Below the pieces are notes generated by a model. The model made no database searches. It saw only the letters and a program-made list of their open reading frames with translations, and had not been told where the DNA came from. 64,000 bases of DNA from Darksidea phi (lineage: Eukaryota > Ascomycota > Dothideomycetes > Pleosporales > Lentitheciaceae). The stretch spans positions 1 through 64,000 of the forward strand of contig JASJFT010000188.1 in the NCBI GenBank assembly GCA_030770425.1, given 5' to 3'. A program made the translations under genes and the position numbers. Of the stretch, positions 24,752 to 35,859 are shown in pieces (position 1 is the first letter of the stretch; each line of letters opens with the position of its first letter).

Positions 24752-25804
24752 CTACTCAACATCGATGAGATAGTCATCGCTGTACTTCTTCACAGTCCAA
24801 TCGTATACATTGTCATGACTGAAATTGTTCCGCTTGAACAATCCACGGAAAAGACCTTTAAGATACGAGTAGTCGGGTTTGGCGTCTGCACCTAAGGACC
24901 TCGAGTAGGTGATGTATGTTTCGAATTCAGCAGGAAGATCTTGGCAGAGATCTTTAGCGGACATGTTCGTTTTCATCTCTTTGATCCGCTCAGCCTTGCT
25001 TTCTCCTTTGGCAATCTTCAATCCTTGCCATGGCAACGAGCCACGAAGAAAGTACACAAGGACATATCCAAGGGACTCCAGGTCGTCACGTCGATAGAGC
25101 TCTTCACCAATGATGTTAGCGCACCGAGTCGTCTGTAGGCACGCGACATACCAATTCCATTGTGGAAGTTGATGCTCGCATATCGGTGAGTGCCCTCGTG
25201 GCGTCCCCGATGTTCGGTCATCCTATAGTCCTCTGCCAGACCAAAGTCGATAGTATATACCACGTTGCCTTGCCTGCCCGTGCCCATCAGGAAGTTGTCC
25301 GGCTTGACGTCGCGGTGAACAAGGGACTTGGAATGTATGTATTGGATCCGAGCAATGAGTTGATCGGCGAGGAGTAGGACTGTTTTGAGGGAGAACCTTC
25401 GGTCGCAGTAATTGAACAGATCTTCGAGCGACGGGCCGAGAAGATCGAGGACTAGCACGTAATAGTCGCACTCCTCTCCGACCCATCGGACGCGTGGTAT
25501 CCCTACTCCCCCGGACAATGCTTTGTATGCCTCCGCTTCGCCCTTGAGCTTTTCAAAGCCATGGCGGATGTGTTCGAGTTTTATAGCGACTTGTTCGCCC
25601 GTTTGGATCTCAACTCCTAGGCCGGTTAGTGCCCGGTGCTAGGAAGGGGTAATAGCGGGCATGTACCTAGGTAGACAAGGCCGAACCCTCCTTCGCCGAT
25701 CTTTCGGACTAAGCGATATCGATCATCGATGGTGATGACGAGATCCTAGGCGATCACATGATAAGCGCCACATGCATCAAGGGCGGGTTCATACGTACTT
25801 TCAT
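24752..25804 (-). CDS. Casein-kinase-1-like protein kinase, copy B
   Basis: Exons 25804-25799, 25745-25667, 25616-25152, 25101-24752, giving 299 aa; introns of 53, 50 and 50 bp. It shows [39 protein letters not shown], the catalytic [12 protein letters not shown], canonical IDFGLAEDY, and [20 protein letters not shown]. All catalytic residues are present, so activity is likely. It is short, with no tail after the kinase domain. The gene layout (tiny first exon, same intron sites) equals that of copy A, which shows paralogy. It is divergent from DUF7924-like B, 596 bp away, with a MITE between them. Confidence 0.88.
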
Positions 25805-25917
25805 CGTAACAATGAGGGTATATTGTTGAATTGTCTACGCGCAGAGCTCAGAAGCTGCCAAAATTGGTCGCTTTCGCTACGGCCGAGTTGTTACACTAAT
25901 TAGGCAGGGTGCCGGTA

Positions 25918-26212
25918 CAAGGGGGAATCATGAACGGGCGAGCCCGAGGGTTTGCCCGAGCGCCACCGAGTCGTCACGCTATGCCGTTTTCTGTGTATAT
26001 TACATACAAAATAACATTCTATTAGTCCAATAGTAGTACTTCAGGGCCTATTTCAAGCGCTCTTCCATCTGCTTATTAGTCCCCTTGTAGTACTTCAGGG
26101 CCTATTCCAAGCGCTCTTCTATCTACTTATTAAGGTATTTGATTCTCGTGGCTTCCATGCACGGGCCTTTTGCCACAGAACAGCGGGCTCGCCCGTTCAT
26201 GGTACCCCCTTG
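25918..26212. mobile_element. MITE with about 29-bp terminal inverted repeats and TA target duplication
   Basis: Left end 'caagggggaatcatgaacgg' continues to 'gcgagcccg' and is mirrored by the right end 'cgggctcgcccgttcatggt' then 'acccccttg'. Both ends are flanked by TA (25916-25917, 26213-26214). The internal 295 bp has no coding capacity, which fits a non-autonomous Tc1/mariner-like element. It holds a direct duplication of about 54 bp at 26022-26130. Confidence 0.8.
26022..26130. repeat. About 54-bp direct duplication inside the MITE
   Basis: Two copies built around 'gtagtacttcagggcctatt' and 'caagcgctcttc', differing by a few substitutions. Confidence 0.75.
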
Positions 26213-26400
26213 TATGGGTGAAGCAGGCAATATGCAAGGTTGATTAGTCACATGCCACCCTGTACGGTTGCCGCTAAGTGAAGTACGCTCTAGTTCCGCT
26301 ATGTTGGATCGTCAACAAACTTCGCATTGCTAGGCACGATAGCCAGATGCACAACGTAGACGCCGACTCGCATCTATCCTCAACTACTCTCTTTGTCTCT

Positions 26401-28022
26401 ATGTCGGAACCACACTCTTCCAATTCCCGTAAACATCAGCGCTCTGAACCGCTTCAGCTTGAGAAGACATCCCAACCCATACCGACAAAGCGGGGGCTCG
26501 ACTGTCGTAGCAGGGAGCAAATATCAGCGGCTTGTTGGGATAACCTATCGAAGATCCGGCTTACCAAGCAGTCGCTCAGGGAGTTAGATCGAAGGAACAG
26601 TCAAGCTAGCACAAATCTATGTCCACCACGTCAACAAACCCATCAGCCGGTCACTCGGAGCGTTACGGAATCAGGGAGAGATCCTCACATTGCTCAATAC
26701 AAGAACGACCCTCTTAGCGGCTACGAGCCGAGAGTCGCTAAGAGCATAAAGCTATTTGCCAAACTAGGTGGACCAGACCTATCGGATCTCAGAAATGTGT
26801 GCCTTGTGAGGCAGCTATTGATTTATGCCAAAGCTGAAGGTGGTAGTATCTCGAACGTATTCGTCCTTATCGCTCTGCAGCCACCCACAGTGCCCCACCC
26901 ACGACATATACAGGGAGCACTGGTCCGTACAATCAACAGTTTGAGCAAATACTTATCAAAAACAACATCTATCCTCTCCTCTACCGATATCCTGATGGCA
27001 GTGAACCTGTCGAGCCAAATAACTTTGCAGATATTAGGCAGGTGTTAGCGCAACCCCGTGCATCTCTTTCGCCATCTCGATTTTCAGACGGGGAATTCAG
27101 ACAATTCCTAGAGGCAGACGCACAGGACAAAAAGGAGAAGCGAGTATCAGAATCTGTTATTCCTATAATTGAAGGTCATATCGCAGATCCGAGATGCCGC
27201 TCGGGAGGGATTGCATTTGGAAACCTCGATAATCTTACAGATCGCAAACTCACATCCGCCACCCCAGACATCTACCATGGCGCCCGCCCAGAGCAGCTCA
27301 ATCTAGATGTGCGTAATACAATCGGCGGCCACATTATCCCATCAACGCAGGATAACCTCCCTATCGCGCCGAATTTCTTTCTTGCACTCAAAGGGCCAGA
27401 TGGCTTGCATGGGGTCGCTAGACGACAGGCTTGCTACTACGGCGCGCTAGGAGCGAGGGGCATGCATAGTCTGCAAACGTACGGAAACAGCGAACCTATT
27501 TACGATAACAACGCGTACACCATATCGTGTACTTACTATGACGGTCTTCTCAAGATGTACACTAGCCACGTCGGGGCGCCCCGTACTACCGAGGGCAAAC
27601 CAGAGACTTTTACGTTTCATCTTCGATTTATTGACATGACGGACAGCCCAGCAGCCTTCCGAGCTGGAGCTACAGCGTATAGAAACGCACGCGACTGGGC
27701 AAAAGAACAAAGGGACGCAGCAATAGAGCAGGCGAACAAGCGGGCGAACGAGCGGTCGAACCGAGCAGAAACCGAAGCGCCGGCCGACGAAGCTGGTGCC
27801 AGCCCAGCTCCCCGCTTCGTACCCGCCGAAGAGTCTAAAGAAACGTACGCCGTGGCCCAAGGCTCTAGAACGTCCCTGAACGAAGACCTCGATCCACTAG
27901 GCAATTTTCAAGAATCAGATAGTCCTATCGAAGAACCTGCGGAATATACGCTCCCTGCAAAGCGCCCAGCGAGGCAGTCGACAAGCCAGCAGACTCGGCG
28001 AAGGCGACACAATGCCGATTGA
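26401..28022 (+). CDS. DUF7924-like nuclear protein, copy B
   Basis: Exons 26401-26796 and 26847-28022, 523 aa. The single 50-bp intron sits at the same place as in copy A, right after the GGPDLSDLR motif. It has ACWDNLSKIRLTKQSLRELD in the N-terminal part; then PYNQQFEQILI, PRASLSPSRFSDGEFRQF, SVIPIIEGHI, TPDIYHGARPEQL, FFLALKGPDG and GALGARGMHSLQTYG. In the putative nuclease-like core, the acidic residue before LKG is Ala here (ALK) where copy A has Glu (ELK), while PD and the later Gln are kept. The C-terminus is basic (SQQTRRRRHNAD). The start at 26401 (MSEPHSSNSRKHQRS) was chosen over an upstream in-frame start at 26278 because it begins at a basic, family-like N-terminus. Confidence 0.85.
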
Positions 28023-29000
28023 TCTAGTGGCCAGAGGACACAGCGACCATTACGGCGGGAATTCTGGATTTTGTTACAGGCTAGATAAGCCGGGGCGCTG
28101 CTTGACGCATGAATGGTGAAGGGCAAGGGTATGAGGTCCTCATTACTGAAGTCGTGAGAACACTGCAAGCAAATGCAAACTAGCTATGTAAAATAGACGA
28201 ATACACCTAATGTCCATCCCCGCAAAACTCCAAGAGTCGTTATCTGGAACATCAACGATACCTAGCATTCTCAACGGTTCTCATTGGAGTAGGTAGTATC
28301 CTCTTTCTTGCCTTCAGTTGCCGCATTCATTCAACTCACTAATCACGTCCCCTTCTTCAGACCAGCACGAGGTCCCCTCTGCCCAAAGACAATCGGGCGT
28401 GGGAGCTTTCTTGAATGAACCCACAATAAAGACGGCGTTTGCGCTTCCGGCTTTCGGGCTTGGGGAGCTATCATTGACAATAACCGGATTGACCGAACCA
28501 TTATATCAGGTAGTACCGTCAAATGCATGTGGCTTGCCTACAACGCCACTTACTCTCTCTTGACTCATCTAATACAAGCGGATCGTCTACGCAAAATTCG
28601 CGTTATGGAGCGATAGACGACTGGACATGTGCACACCTTCAATGCCGGGGGGCAGAAGAAAGAGCGTTCGCTTTGTGTGCCGAGTCTGCGGAGTGACTAG
28701 CTTGTCCATTGGGATGGCTGCTGCCGTCAGACAGAGAACATGCGGTCTGAAGATCCTGGGAATGACCGGCTGTGTTGACTGGCAGAGAGGGCGTCCACGA
28801 TCTCGGGAGGGTCGGCCTTGGTCATTTGGTGTACTTGGTAAGGAATGCCGAAGGCTTCAAAACCAATACACGGGAATGTGATGATCCCTGGCTTCAGCCC
28901 ATAAATCCAGTCCCAACTGGCGAAGCATCGTCTGGGTTCGCGTTAGACTTCCGTACGAGTAGACGCCTCCGAACACGATGCTTCCAACAAACGCATCCCT
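28023..29000. other. Intergenic, no gene seen
   Basis: Short frames only, no motif recognised. Confidence 0.45.
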
Positions 29001-30383
29001 TCATGAAACCGTCTTGTCATTGCGATCACTGTTTCTGTCTGCAGGTGATTTGCCTTCTGGACAATGCTTGAGAATCCATGGGTGCTGCTGGATTTGCACG
29101 AGGGGTATCCTCCGGTTGGCATCGAGGACAAGCAACTTGACCGATGTTAGCCCTGCATTGAAGGTATCGATGAAAACATTGTGACTTACTCGTTTAATAA
29201 GGTCCTGTGCATCAGGGCTAACGAATGAGGGAATCGTCATATCAGCCTTTGCAATTCTCCTCTGCGTCATCACAGGCGAATCCTCGAACAGTGCCTCGCC
29301 AACCAAGAACTCATACATCAAAACTCCCAAGGACCACAAATCCACCTTTTCATCGTAGAAATTGTTCGCCCTAAGAGGGTCAGCCATCTCTGGAGGCAGG
29401 TAGTCCAAGGTTCCACATTGGGTAATTCTGCGGTTATTTGGCGCGTGCACACTCCAGCCAAAATCCGCAAGCTTGATTTCTCCGTAAATTCCAACGAGAA
29501 TATTCTCAGGTTTGATATCCCGATGGATGATATGCTTGCGATGGAGATATCGCAAAGCACTCACCATCTGTACAATGTATCGCGCAGCCTTCCACTCTGG
29601 AAAGCGCTTCTCTTTCTGCAGGTGCTTGTACAATTCTCCTTTGCCAGCGATCTCGAGTATGAGGAAGATGCGCTTGGTATCGTGGAAATGGCCGAACAGT
29701 CTGAGGAGATTTGGATGGCGCAGGTTGCTCTGGATCTCGACCTCGCGACGAACCAGTTTCTCTACCCGACCTTGTTGGAGCTCGTTCTTATGCAACACCT
29801 TCAAGGCACAGACAAAGCCGCTGAATCAATCTCGTGCGAGATATACTCTTCCAAACTTGCCCTTGCCCAACGGCCGGCCTATCTCGAATCTGCCAAGATG
29901 CAATTCCTGATAGACCGGCTGCGCAATGGGAACAGTGGCACGCTCTGCCTGGGTTGGTGGATAAATTTGGTGGCCTTTGGCTCTAGCCGTCTGCGATGGA
30001 GCAATAATAGCAGTAATGGTGTTTGTGCTCCGCTGGTTTTAACAAGCAATCTTGAGGAGCTTCGGTCCGCCAGAGCTATGCGGTTTGCGTGCGATACCTT
30101 CCGGATGGGCCGCTTGGAAAAGAGTAGAAACAGCAGTGATGGTGTTGGTGTTTCGCTGGGTTTGAGGAGCAACTTTGAGAAGTTTCGATCGGCGAGGGCT
30201 GTGCGGTTCATTCGTCGTGGCGACTGCACCCTATCTCCCATTATCACTCGTGCTCCAAAAGCCTGTTGTATAAGCTCTTAGGCTTACCTTGATCTTCTTG
30301 TATGGCTTAGTCCCGTCGCCTGCCTCGTTATTATCGCCGACAGCCAAACGCTCCAAACGAGCCTCGAGTGCTTGATCCACCAT
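29001..30383 (-). pseudogene. Aurora-type kinase (Ipl1/Ark1) with two in-frame nonsense codons
   Basis: Model: exons 30383-30288, 30230-29190 and 29135-29001, introns of 57 and 54 bp. The protein has the Aurora kinase domain: [67 protein letters not shown] and a C-terminal [14 protein letters not shown] at 30039-30041 falls in the variable N-terminal region, within the second of two tandem segments of about 130 bp; the first copy has CAA there. TGA at 29826-29828 falls between LARD and FSGFVCAL, where relatives have an Arg. No splice pair removes the TGA. The functional kinase is the essential chromosomal-passenger kinase, so a second, intact gene is expected. Retained introns exclude a retrocopy. 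Confidence 0.82.
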
Positions 30384-33300
30384 ACTCTGAGTATGTCACT
30401 TGAAGAAGAGGAATAAAGTAACAGTTGTAATGAAACCATGCGATAGCCGACTAAAGAGAGCTGGGCAGGGTGAGAAGGACAAATCAACAAGGGTCATGTC
30501 GCGCGATCGGACGCGCGGACAACCTTACGGAATTTAGACTATTAATTTCCCCCCCTCTTTACTAGACCTTAATTCTATAGAATACCTCTAGTAGGCCCTT
30601 AAAAGGCTACTCTAAAAGTACTACCCTTATTTATTAACTCGTAGCCGTAGCTAGAAGGAGTGGGATTAGTTCTATGAGGCCTTGAAGGACTATTAGCGTA
30701 GGATCTCTATAAACTAGATTCGTGCCCTTATTTTAAGTATACCGCGTCGAATTCGAGCTATACAGGCTTCGCGTAGCTATCACCCTAAAAAATACTAAAA
30801 AGCTATTTATTTACTATATAATTCACTATTATGGGGTAGTTGTTGATGGGGGCTGATCCGCTTCCGAATTCGGGGAAAGGCTTTCGGCAAACAGCTGGCC
30901 CTCATCGGCTTCACTTAATCTGGACTTTTGTAAATTGGCAGGTCCCACATCGTGTGTGCCCGCAAGAAGGACAGGTGATCGTCCTGTGGGGAATCGAGCT
31001 CCGCCATGAAGCCGATGATCGGCTTTGCTCTCGTCCTGCCTCGGCTCGTTGCCGATACTGCTCGCCTGCGACTACCACCGCGACATCCATACGTGCGCTG
31101 CTGCTATACGTTGGCGGAAGTGGCGGTAGGCCACTGTTTGGGGCCCGTGCTAGCGCTAGTATCTATATAGGCAAGGCCTTCTGCCTAAACCAATCCACAT
31201 CTCTTACACCAACTTTCATCACTATATAGCCGAGCTCACCCTTGGAGATGTACGGCCATAATGGAACATACATTCATACTCAAGGTCTTTGCGACAGAAC
31301 TGAAATTTTCATTGGACTGTTGGGACAAACCAATCGAGCTGGTGGAATCATTCCTGACGAAAGTAGCTGTTAAGATATGTAAGATTGAAATTTGGGGTTG
31401 GCCGCTCACTTATATTACAAGGTATCATTTAAGCAACACGTTTCTTCGTAACTTCCCTGCATGCTGTCACACACAACCATAGGCCTTAGCCACACAATCA
31501 CAGGCCTCAGCTTCATGTGCCCCATAGGGGCAATTCAAATGGACCCCGGAGGAGCAGTAGCAATACGGGGGGGTCCCATCATCATGCACAGAGCGCTCGC
31601 CGGGAGTATGCCCAAGGCCTTCAATATCCGCCGGGCGCTGATCGTTGGCAGTCCCAGGGTCTCCTTCAACAGTAGCGTCAGGGTCTCCGGCACCCATCCG
31701 GGGCTGACTCATGGTAGCCTGATGAGGCTGCGACGTAGGTCCAAGAATGAAGACATTCGCAGAACCGTACCTAGACCCATAATCTGGAAATAGAATTAGC
31801 AGCTTTACATTGGCCTGTGACAGAGTCCCACCTACAAGGCGACGGAGTCGGGATTTGTGCAGGGAACAGGGCGAGATATATGAGTTTCCACTTCTTCTCA
31901 TCATCTACGCGTCTTTTGCCCTGACAGTCCACTATTTTGAGCATTGTCGCGGGATCGGGAGAATGATGCTGCTCGATGTGGGTCCTAGATATTTTTTTTA
32001 AATTTATACAAAAACAAAGTGGGGCAGCAATCCCATTACCTTACTTCGCCAATACTATGAAGCGGCAATGTGCACGCAGCAACCGTCTCGCGCCGCATCT
32101 CCCCCGAGATTTTGTTGTGCGCGTGGAAAGGGCAATTGAACATGGGGACCGATTCGGATTCGGACTGTTGACTGGAGACAGGGAGACAGAGAGACAATAC
32201 GATGGTTATACTCGCCGTTCGTCTCGAGACATCAAATCGTACAAAACCAAATAGGTTTTAGTCGAATATGGTAATAGTCTGGATGGAATGAGTGGATTGG
32301 TACGTTCCCGATGGCGCTAAGCGAGAGACTGACCCCTGTCAACCCGCCAAACAATCGAGCCCTTTGCGAAGTCCACGCGGGGAACAGTGTACAGCCGTTC
32401 AGAAGCAACGGAGGCTGGGAGAGATGCTGGAATAAGGTAGCGATATGCGCATTTTCTACTGTGCGCGCTAGTCTATACAGCCACCCTTACATTCGCCTCT
32501 CTTAAGTACGAGGCTTCTTTATTCCCCAGGGAATCTGTCTACCACATGCATTCACGTTTCAACCCGCTTCATGCTCGCAACGACACCGGCCGGGGTCGTC
32601 GTTCTTCAACGAACCCCGGCCGGGGCTTGCGTGGTGCAGCGCTGAGTGCAGGCTAGGCACCCGGGTCCGCACCCGCGGGTTTGGCTAGCCTATTGTACGC
32701 CCACATGCTTTGCCAGAACGTGCGCGGTGATCTTCTGCAAGCGGGTTTCATGAATGGGCTATTAGCGCGTTCGCGTGGCACACCGCTCTATTGCAGCAGT
32801 CCATTCTACCCTCTAACTCGAGACAGACAGAAACAGGATCGTCCAAACCTGGAAACTGGATGCGACATACATCACAGCCCGACAAAGTTCTTTCCGCTTG
32901 TCCTTTCGCAGAGATACTCTTTAGTCGTCTTACTAGTTCTCTTCATCCCAAAGAAGAAATATTATGAGACGACCAGATTGCAGACCCGTGGCCGGTGGTA
33001 AAGCGTGGAAATACGGACTGGCTTCAAGATGTGACGCTGGACCACCAAGGTACCACCCCTACACCGGGTTATCCGGTTCAGTCTTAAGGACTTGGCTAAG
33101 CTCTTCGTCTGCAGTCTGCTCTTCGGTGTCAACGCTGTCGTTGGTCTACTGAGCACGCCGCTTCACTACGCTGCCTTGCTACTGTAGACCAACATGCTTT
33201 CTCAGCTGCCCATATGTCTAATATGCAACGGTCGCCAGCGGGTCTGGAGCCGGTGAGGTGGTCTCTGGCCAGAGAACTTGTCTGCGAAGGCTCGAGCTCG

Positions 33301-34503
33301 GACGTTTTGGTGTGCACCGCGTCGTAGACACGGGATCACGCAACGAGCTGGTGTGAATGCCTTAGTCTGGCGGTAAGCGGATTAGACACGTGTTGGAAGG
33401 GGTATATGAATACATTTCAGGCGTTGCGCTTCCGGTCATACTACTTCTCGCAGTACTACTAACTGGAGATCCAGGCGCATTCGCCTCCACGCCGGCTTCG
33501 AAGGACTGGAATTACGCTCGCGTACCCTTACTATTCCCCCGCCCCTAGCGCTTCCCCCGTTCCGGACTCTAGTAAGCCATCGTTAGCACCTGCCTGACTC
33601 AATTAGGACTAAGCTGCTGCGGACGAGTAACAGGCCGGTTGACGGCATGGTGGAATAAGGTGATCGAGGCGCACTGGGCGCGAGCTCGACCGTCACCTTA
33701 AATGAAGCGGTGGTGGAGTGAAGACCTGACGGCGCTACGGAAGTCGTATACGTACTGGAGAAACCGGTCGCGCGCGACGCGGCGGCAGGGGCGAGCAGCA
33801 CGGCGATCCTTAGCCAGAACTAATGGTACTAGAATTGGTATTCAAATGTAAGTGATAATGCTTCACTTTCACTCCACCATCGCTCCGAGGGACTTTGGGA
33901 ATGCGCGATACGATGGGCAGAGTTAACCAGGCACCAAGGCTCCGAAATCACGGACACGTTGCTCCGAGTGGGGCGCAGCGCACAGGGCTGGCGGGATCCT
34001 GCGTCATGCACTGATGCGCGAACCGACGGCAACGGAAGCAGCACCCCATCACCCACCACTACGACGGCTTCACCACATACCACTCAACTGTCCTATACTA
34101 AAGCAGATATCAGTCTACTCGTCTGTAGCATAGACTTCTAGACAACTCTATGCAATCAAGAGTCGCTGTTAGCTGTAGATGTGCACGTGATTGATGACTA
34201 ATCCAATTCTTCCCGACTTCGGAGCTGGACTGGTCACTGTTCCTCCTCATCAACATCTGCTTGCAAGACTATGTTTGCAGGTGTATGCCGGTCAGGTGGG
34301 CATGTCTCCGCTATCGCTACAATGAGTCGACTTCGGAGGGCACAGGGTGCCGTCGCGTTGATGCTCCTGTCTTTCTAAATACTATCCTTTTCCCAGTGCT
34401 CCATACACTGTATAGCTTCTCTCCTCTAACCCTTGTCTCACTTCTGCCATCGAATCAACTTACGAGTAGTACCTCTCCAGAGCTCTCCGCTTTCTACCCC
34501 ACG
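30384..34503. other. Long gene-poor stretch
   Basis: 4.1 kb without a supported gene. 30530-30840 is TA-rich degraded repeat DNA. 31467-31904 has a Cys-rich minus frame of doubtful status. Around 32580-32630 a 'ccggccgggg' block occurs twice as part of a GC-rich inverted repeat. 33400-34100 holds short frames only. Confidence 0.45.
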
Positions 34504-35334
34504 ATGTCAGGACCCTACCTCCACGGCCACCACGCTTCGGTCCTCCGCTCCCACAGTTGGCGAACCGTCGAGAACTCCTGCCCGCACCTTGTGCCGTATC
34601 TTAACAACCCTTCCCTGAAGATACTTGATGTGGGCTGCGGGCCCGGCACCATCACCGTCGATCTCGCATCGCGCGTCCCAGAAGGCTTCGTCCTCGGCAT
34701 CGACCCCTCCGCCGACGTCATACAGAAGGCTCGGAGACACGCAGAGGAGAAGGGGGTCAAAAATGTGCGGTTCGAGGTAGGAAATGTGTTCAGTTGGAAG
34801 GATGTGGACGGCATAACAGCGGGAGGCTTCGATGTTGTACACGCACATCAGGTCCTTCAGCACTTGCGGGATCCACTTGGCGCTATGAAGGAGCTGAAGA
34901 AGCTTACCAGGCAGGGTGGCATTGTAGCGGTGCGGGATGCGGATTACAGCGCCATGAACTGGTACCCGGAACACCAAGGCATGCACAAGTGGCTAGACCT
35001 TTACGTTGCCGTTGCGAAGAATCTCAAGTGTGATCCAAACATGGGGAAGAGGCTACATGCTGTGGCGATGCAGGCCGGATTTGAGAGGAAGGACATAGAA
35101 GCTAGTGTTGCAGCTTGGACATTCAGCACACCCGAAGAGAGGGAATTTTGGTGTGGGCTTTGGGCCGACCGAACGGTGAAGAGTGACTACAAGGACAGGG
35201 TGCTGGATAGCGGCCTAGGCACAAACGGCGATCTGGAAGAAATCGCGGCCACATGGAGAGAGATGGAGCGGAAGGAAGACGGCTGGTTTGCCGTCATCAA
35301 CGGCCAAGTGATATGCCACAATCGGCCGTCATAG
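34504..35334 (+). CDS. SAM-dependent class I methyltransferase
   Basis: 276 aa, single exon, from ATG 34504 (MSGPYLHGHH). An upstream in-frame extension exists but its sequence is low-complexity and unlike the family. The Rossmann methyltransferase motif I is LKILDVGCGPGTITVDLA near residue 40, followed by an acidic FVLGIDPS (motif II), FEVGNVFSW, FDVVHAHQVLQHLRDPLGAM and a post-motif GGIVAVRDADY. It resembles UbiE/COQ5-like enzymes of the Methyltransf_11/25 type common in fungi. Substrate unknown. No clear cluster context nearby. Confidence 0.85.
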   Translation: MSGPYLHGHHASVLRSHSWRTVENSCPHLVPYLNNPSLKILDVGCGPGTITVDLASRVPEGFVLGIDPSADVIQKARRHAEEKGVKNVRFEVGNVFSWKDVDGITAGGFDVVHAHQVLQHLRDPLGAMKELKKLTRQGGIVAVRDADYSAMNWYPEHQGMHKWLDLYVAVAKNLKCDPNMGKRLHAVAMQAGFERKDIEASVAAWTFSTPEEREFWCGLWADRTVKSDYKDRVLDSGLGTNGDLEEIAATWREMERKEDGWFAVINGQVICHNRPS

Positions 35335-35688
35335 TCCATTTGTAGGCAGCATGCTATGACACGTCTCTCCGAGTCAAATCCATGCTCACATATGATTAGT
35401 ATCGGTCGCCTCCGGATCCAACACCATCACGTAAAGCCAACAAGCAACCGTCCCACGCACCGTTCCCGCTCTCATCCAATCACAATAGCTCGCGCTACCC
35501 CCGCGCGCAAGTCATCTGACATGTGCATACATTAGCTCCCACTACCCTGCAGGTCAAACGGAGCTTTACTTTATGAACCCCACCACCCCGCTTTGGAAAA
35601 TCCTCACCGCAGCCATCGACAACGACTTCCATTCTACCTAGCAACAACAACACTCGTGACCAGCTCCACAATACCAAACACATTCAAG

Positions 35689-35859
35689 ATGCAGTTCACC
35701 ACCGCCCTCGTCAACTTCAACCACAACGACTGCCCCAAGTGCGGTGCGGGCATCAGTGATGGATCGAAGAGCTGCGGATCCTGCGGCAGCGTGAGCACTC
35801 AGTCCAACTCTCCTCGAAGCACGCCCGGCTAACATTCGGCGCAGACCTGCCCCGTCTAA
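35689..35859 (+). CDS. 38-residue zinc-ribbon-like protein
   Basis: Two exons, 35689-35790 and 35845-35859; the 54-bp intron has GTGAGC donor, GGCTAAC branch and CAG acceptor. The protein begins MQFTTALVNFNHNDCPKCGA and ends SCGSCGSTCPV. Two CxxC pairs (CPKC and CGSC) suggest one small metal-binding ribbon, and the last residues add another Cys. The last exon is only four codons plus stop. Similar tiny Cys-rich proteins are common and abundantly expressed in Pezizomycotina; role unknown. It is too short for most gene finders. Confidence 0.75.

Noticed and set aside
18700..27500. Single perfect inverted duplication of the DUF7924/CK1 pair
   Set aside because: The paralogs are far too divergent in sequence for a recent palindrome; the mirror arrangement is old or assembled from separate events.
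29826..29828. Stop-codon readthrough or recoding in the Aurora gene
   Set aside because: A second stop in the N-terminal part and the presence of other decayed duplicates make simple pseudogenisation more likely.
31467..31904. Minus-strand 145-codon frame with a Cys-rich end
   Set aside because: No splice or domain support and an equally long plus frame overlaps it; composition is not clearly coding.
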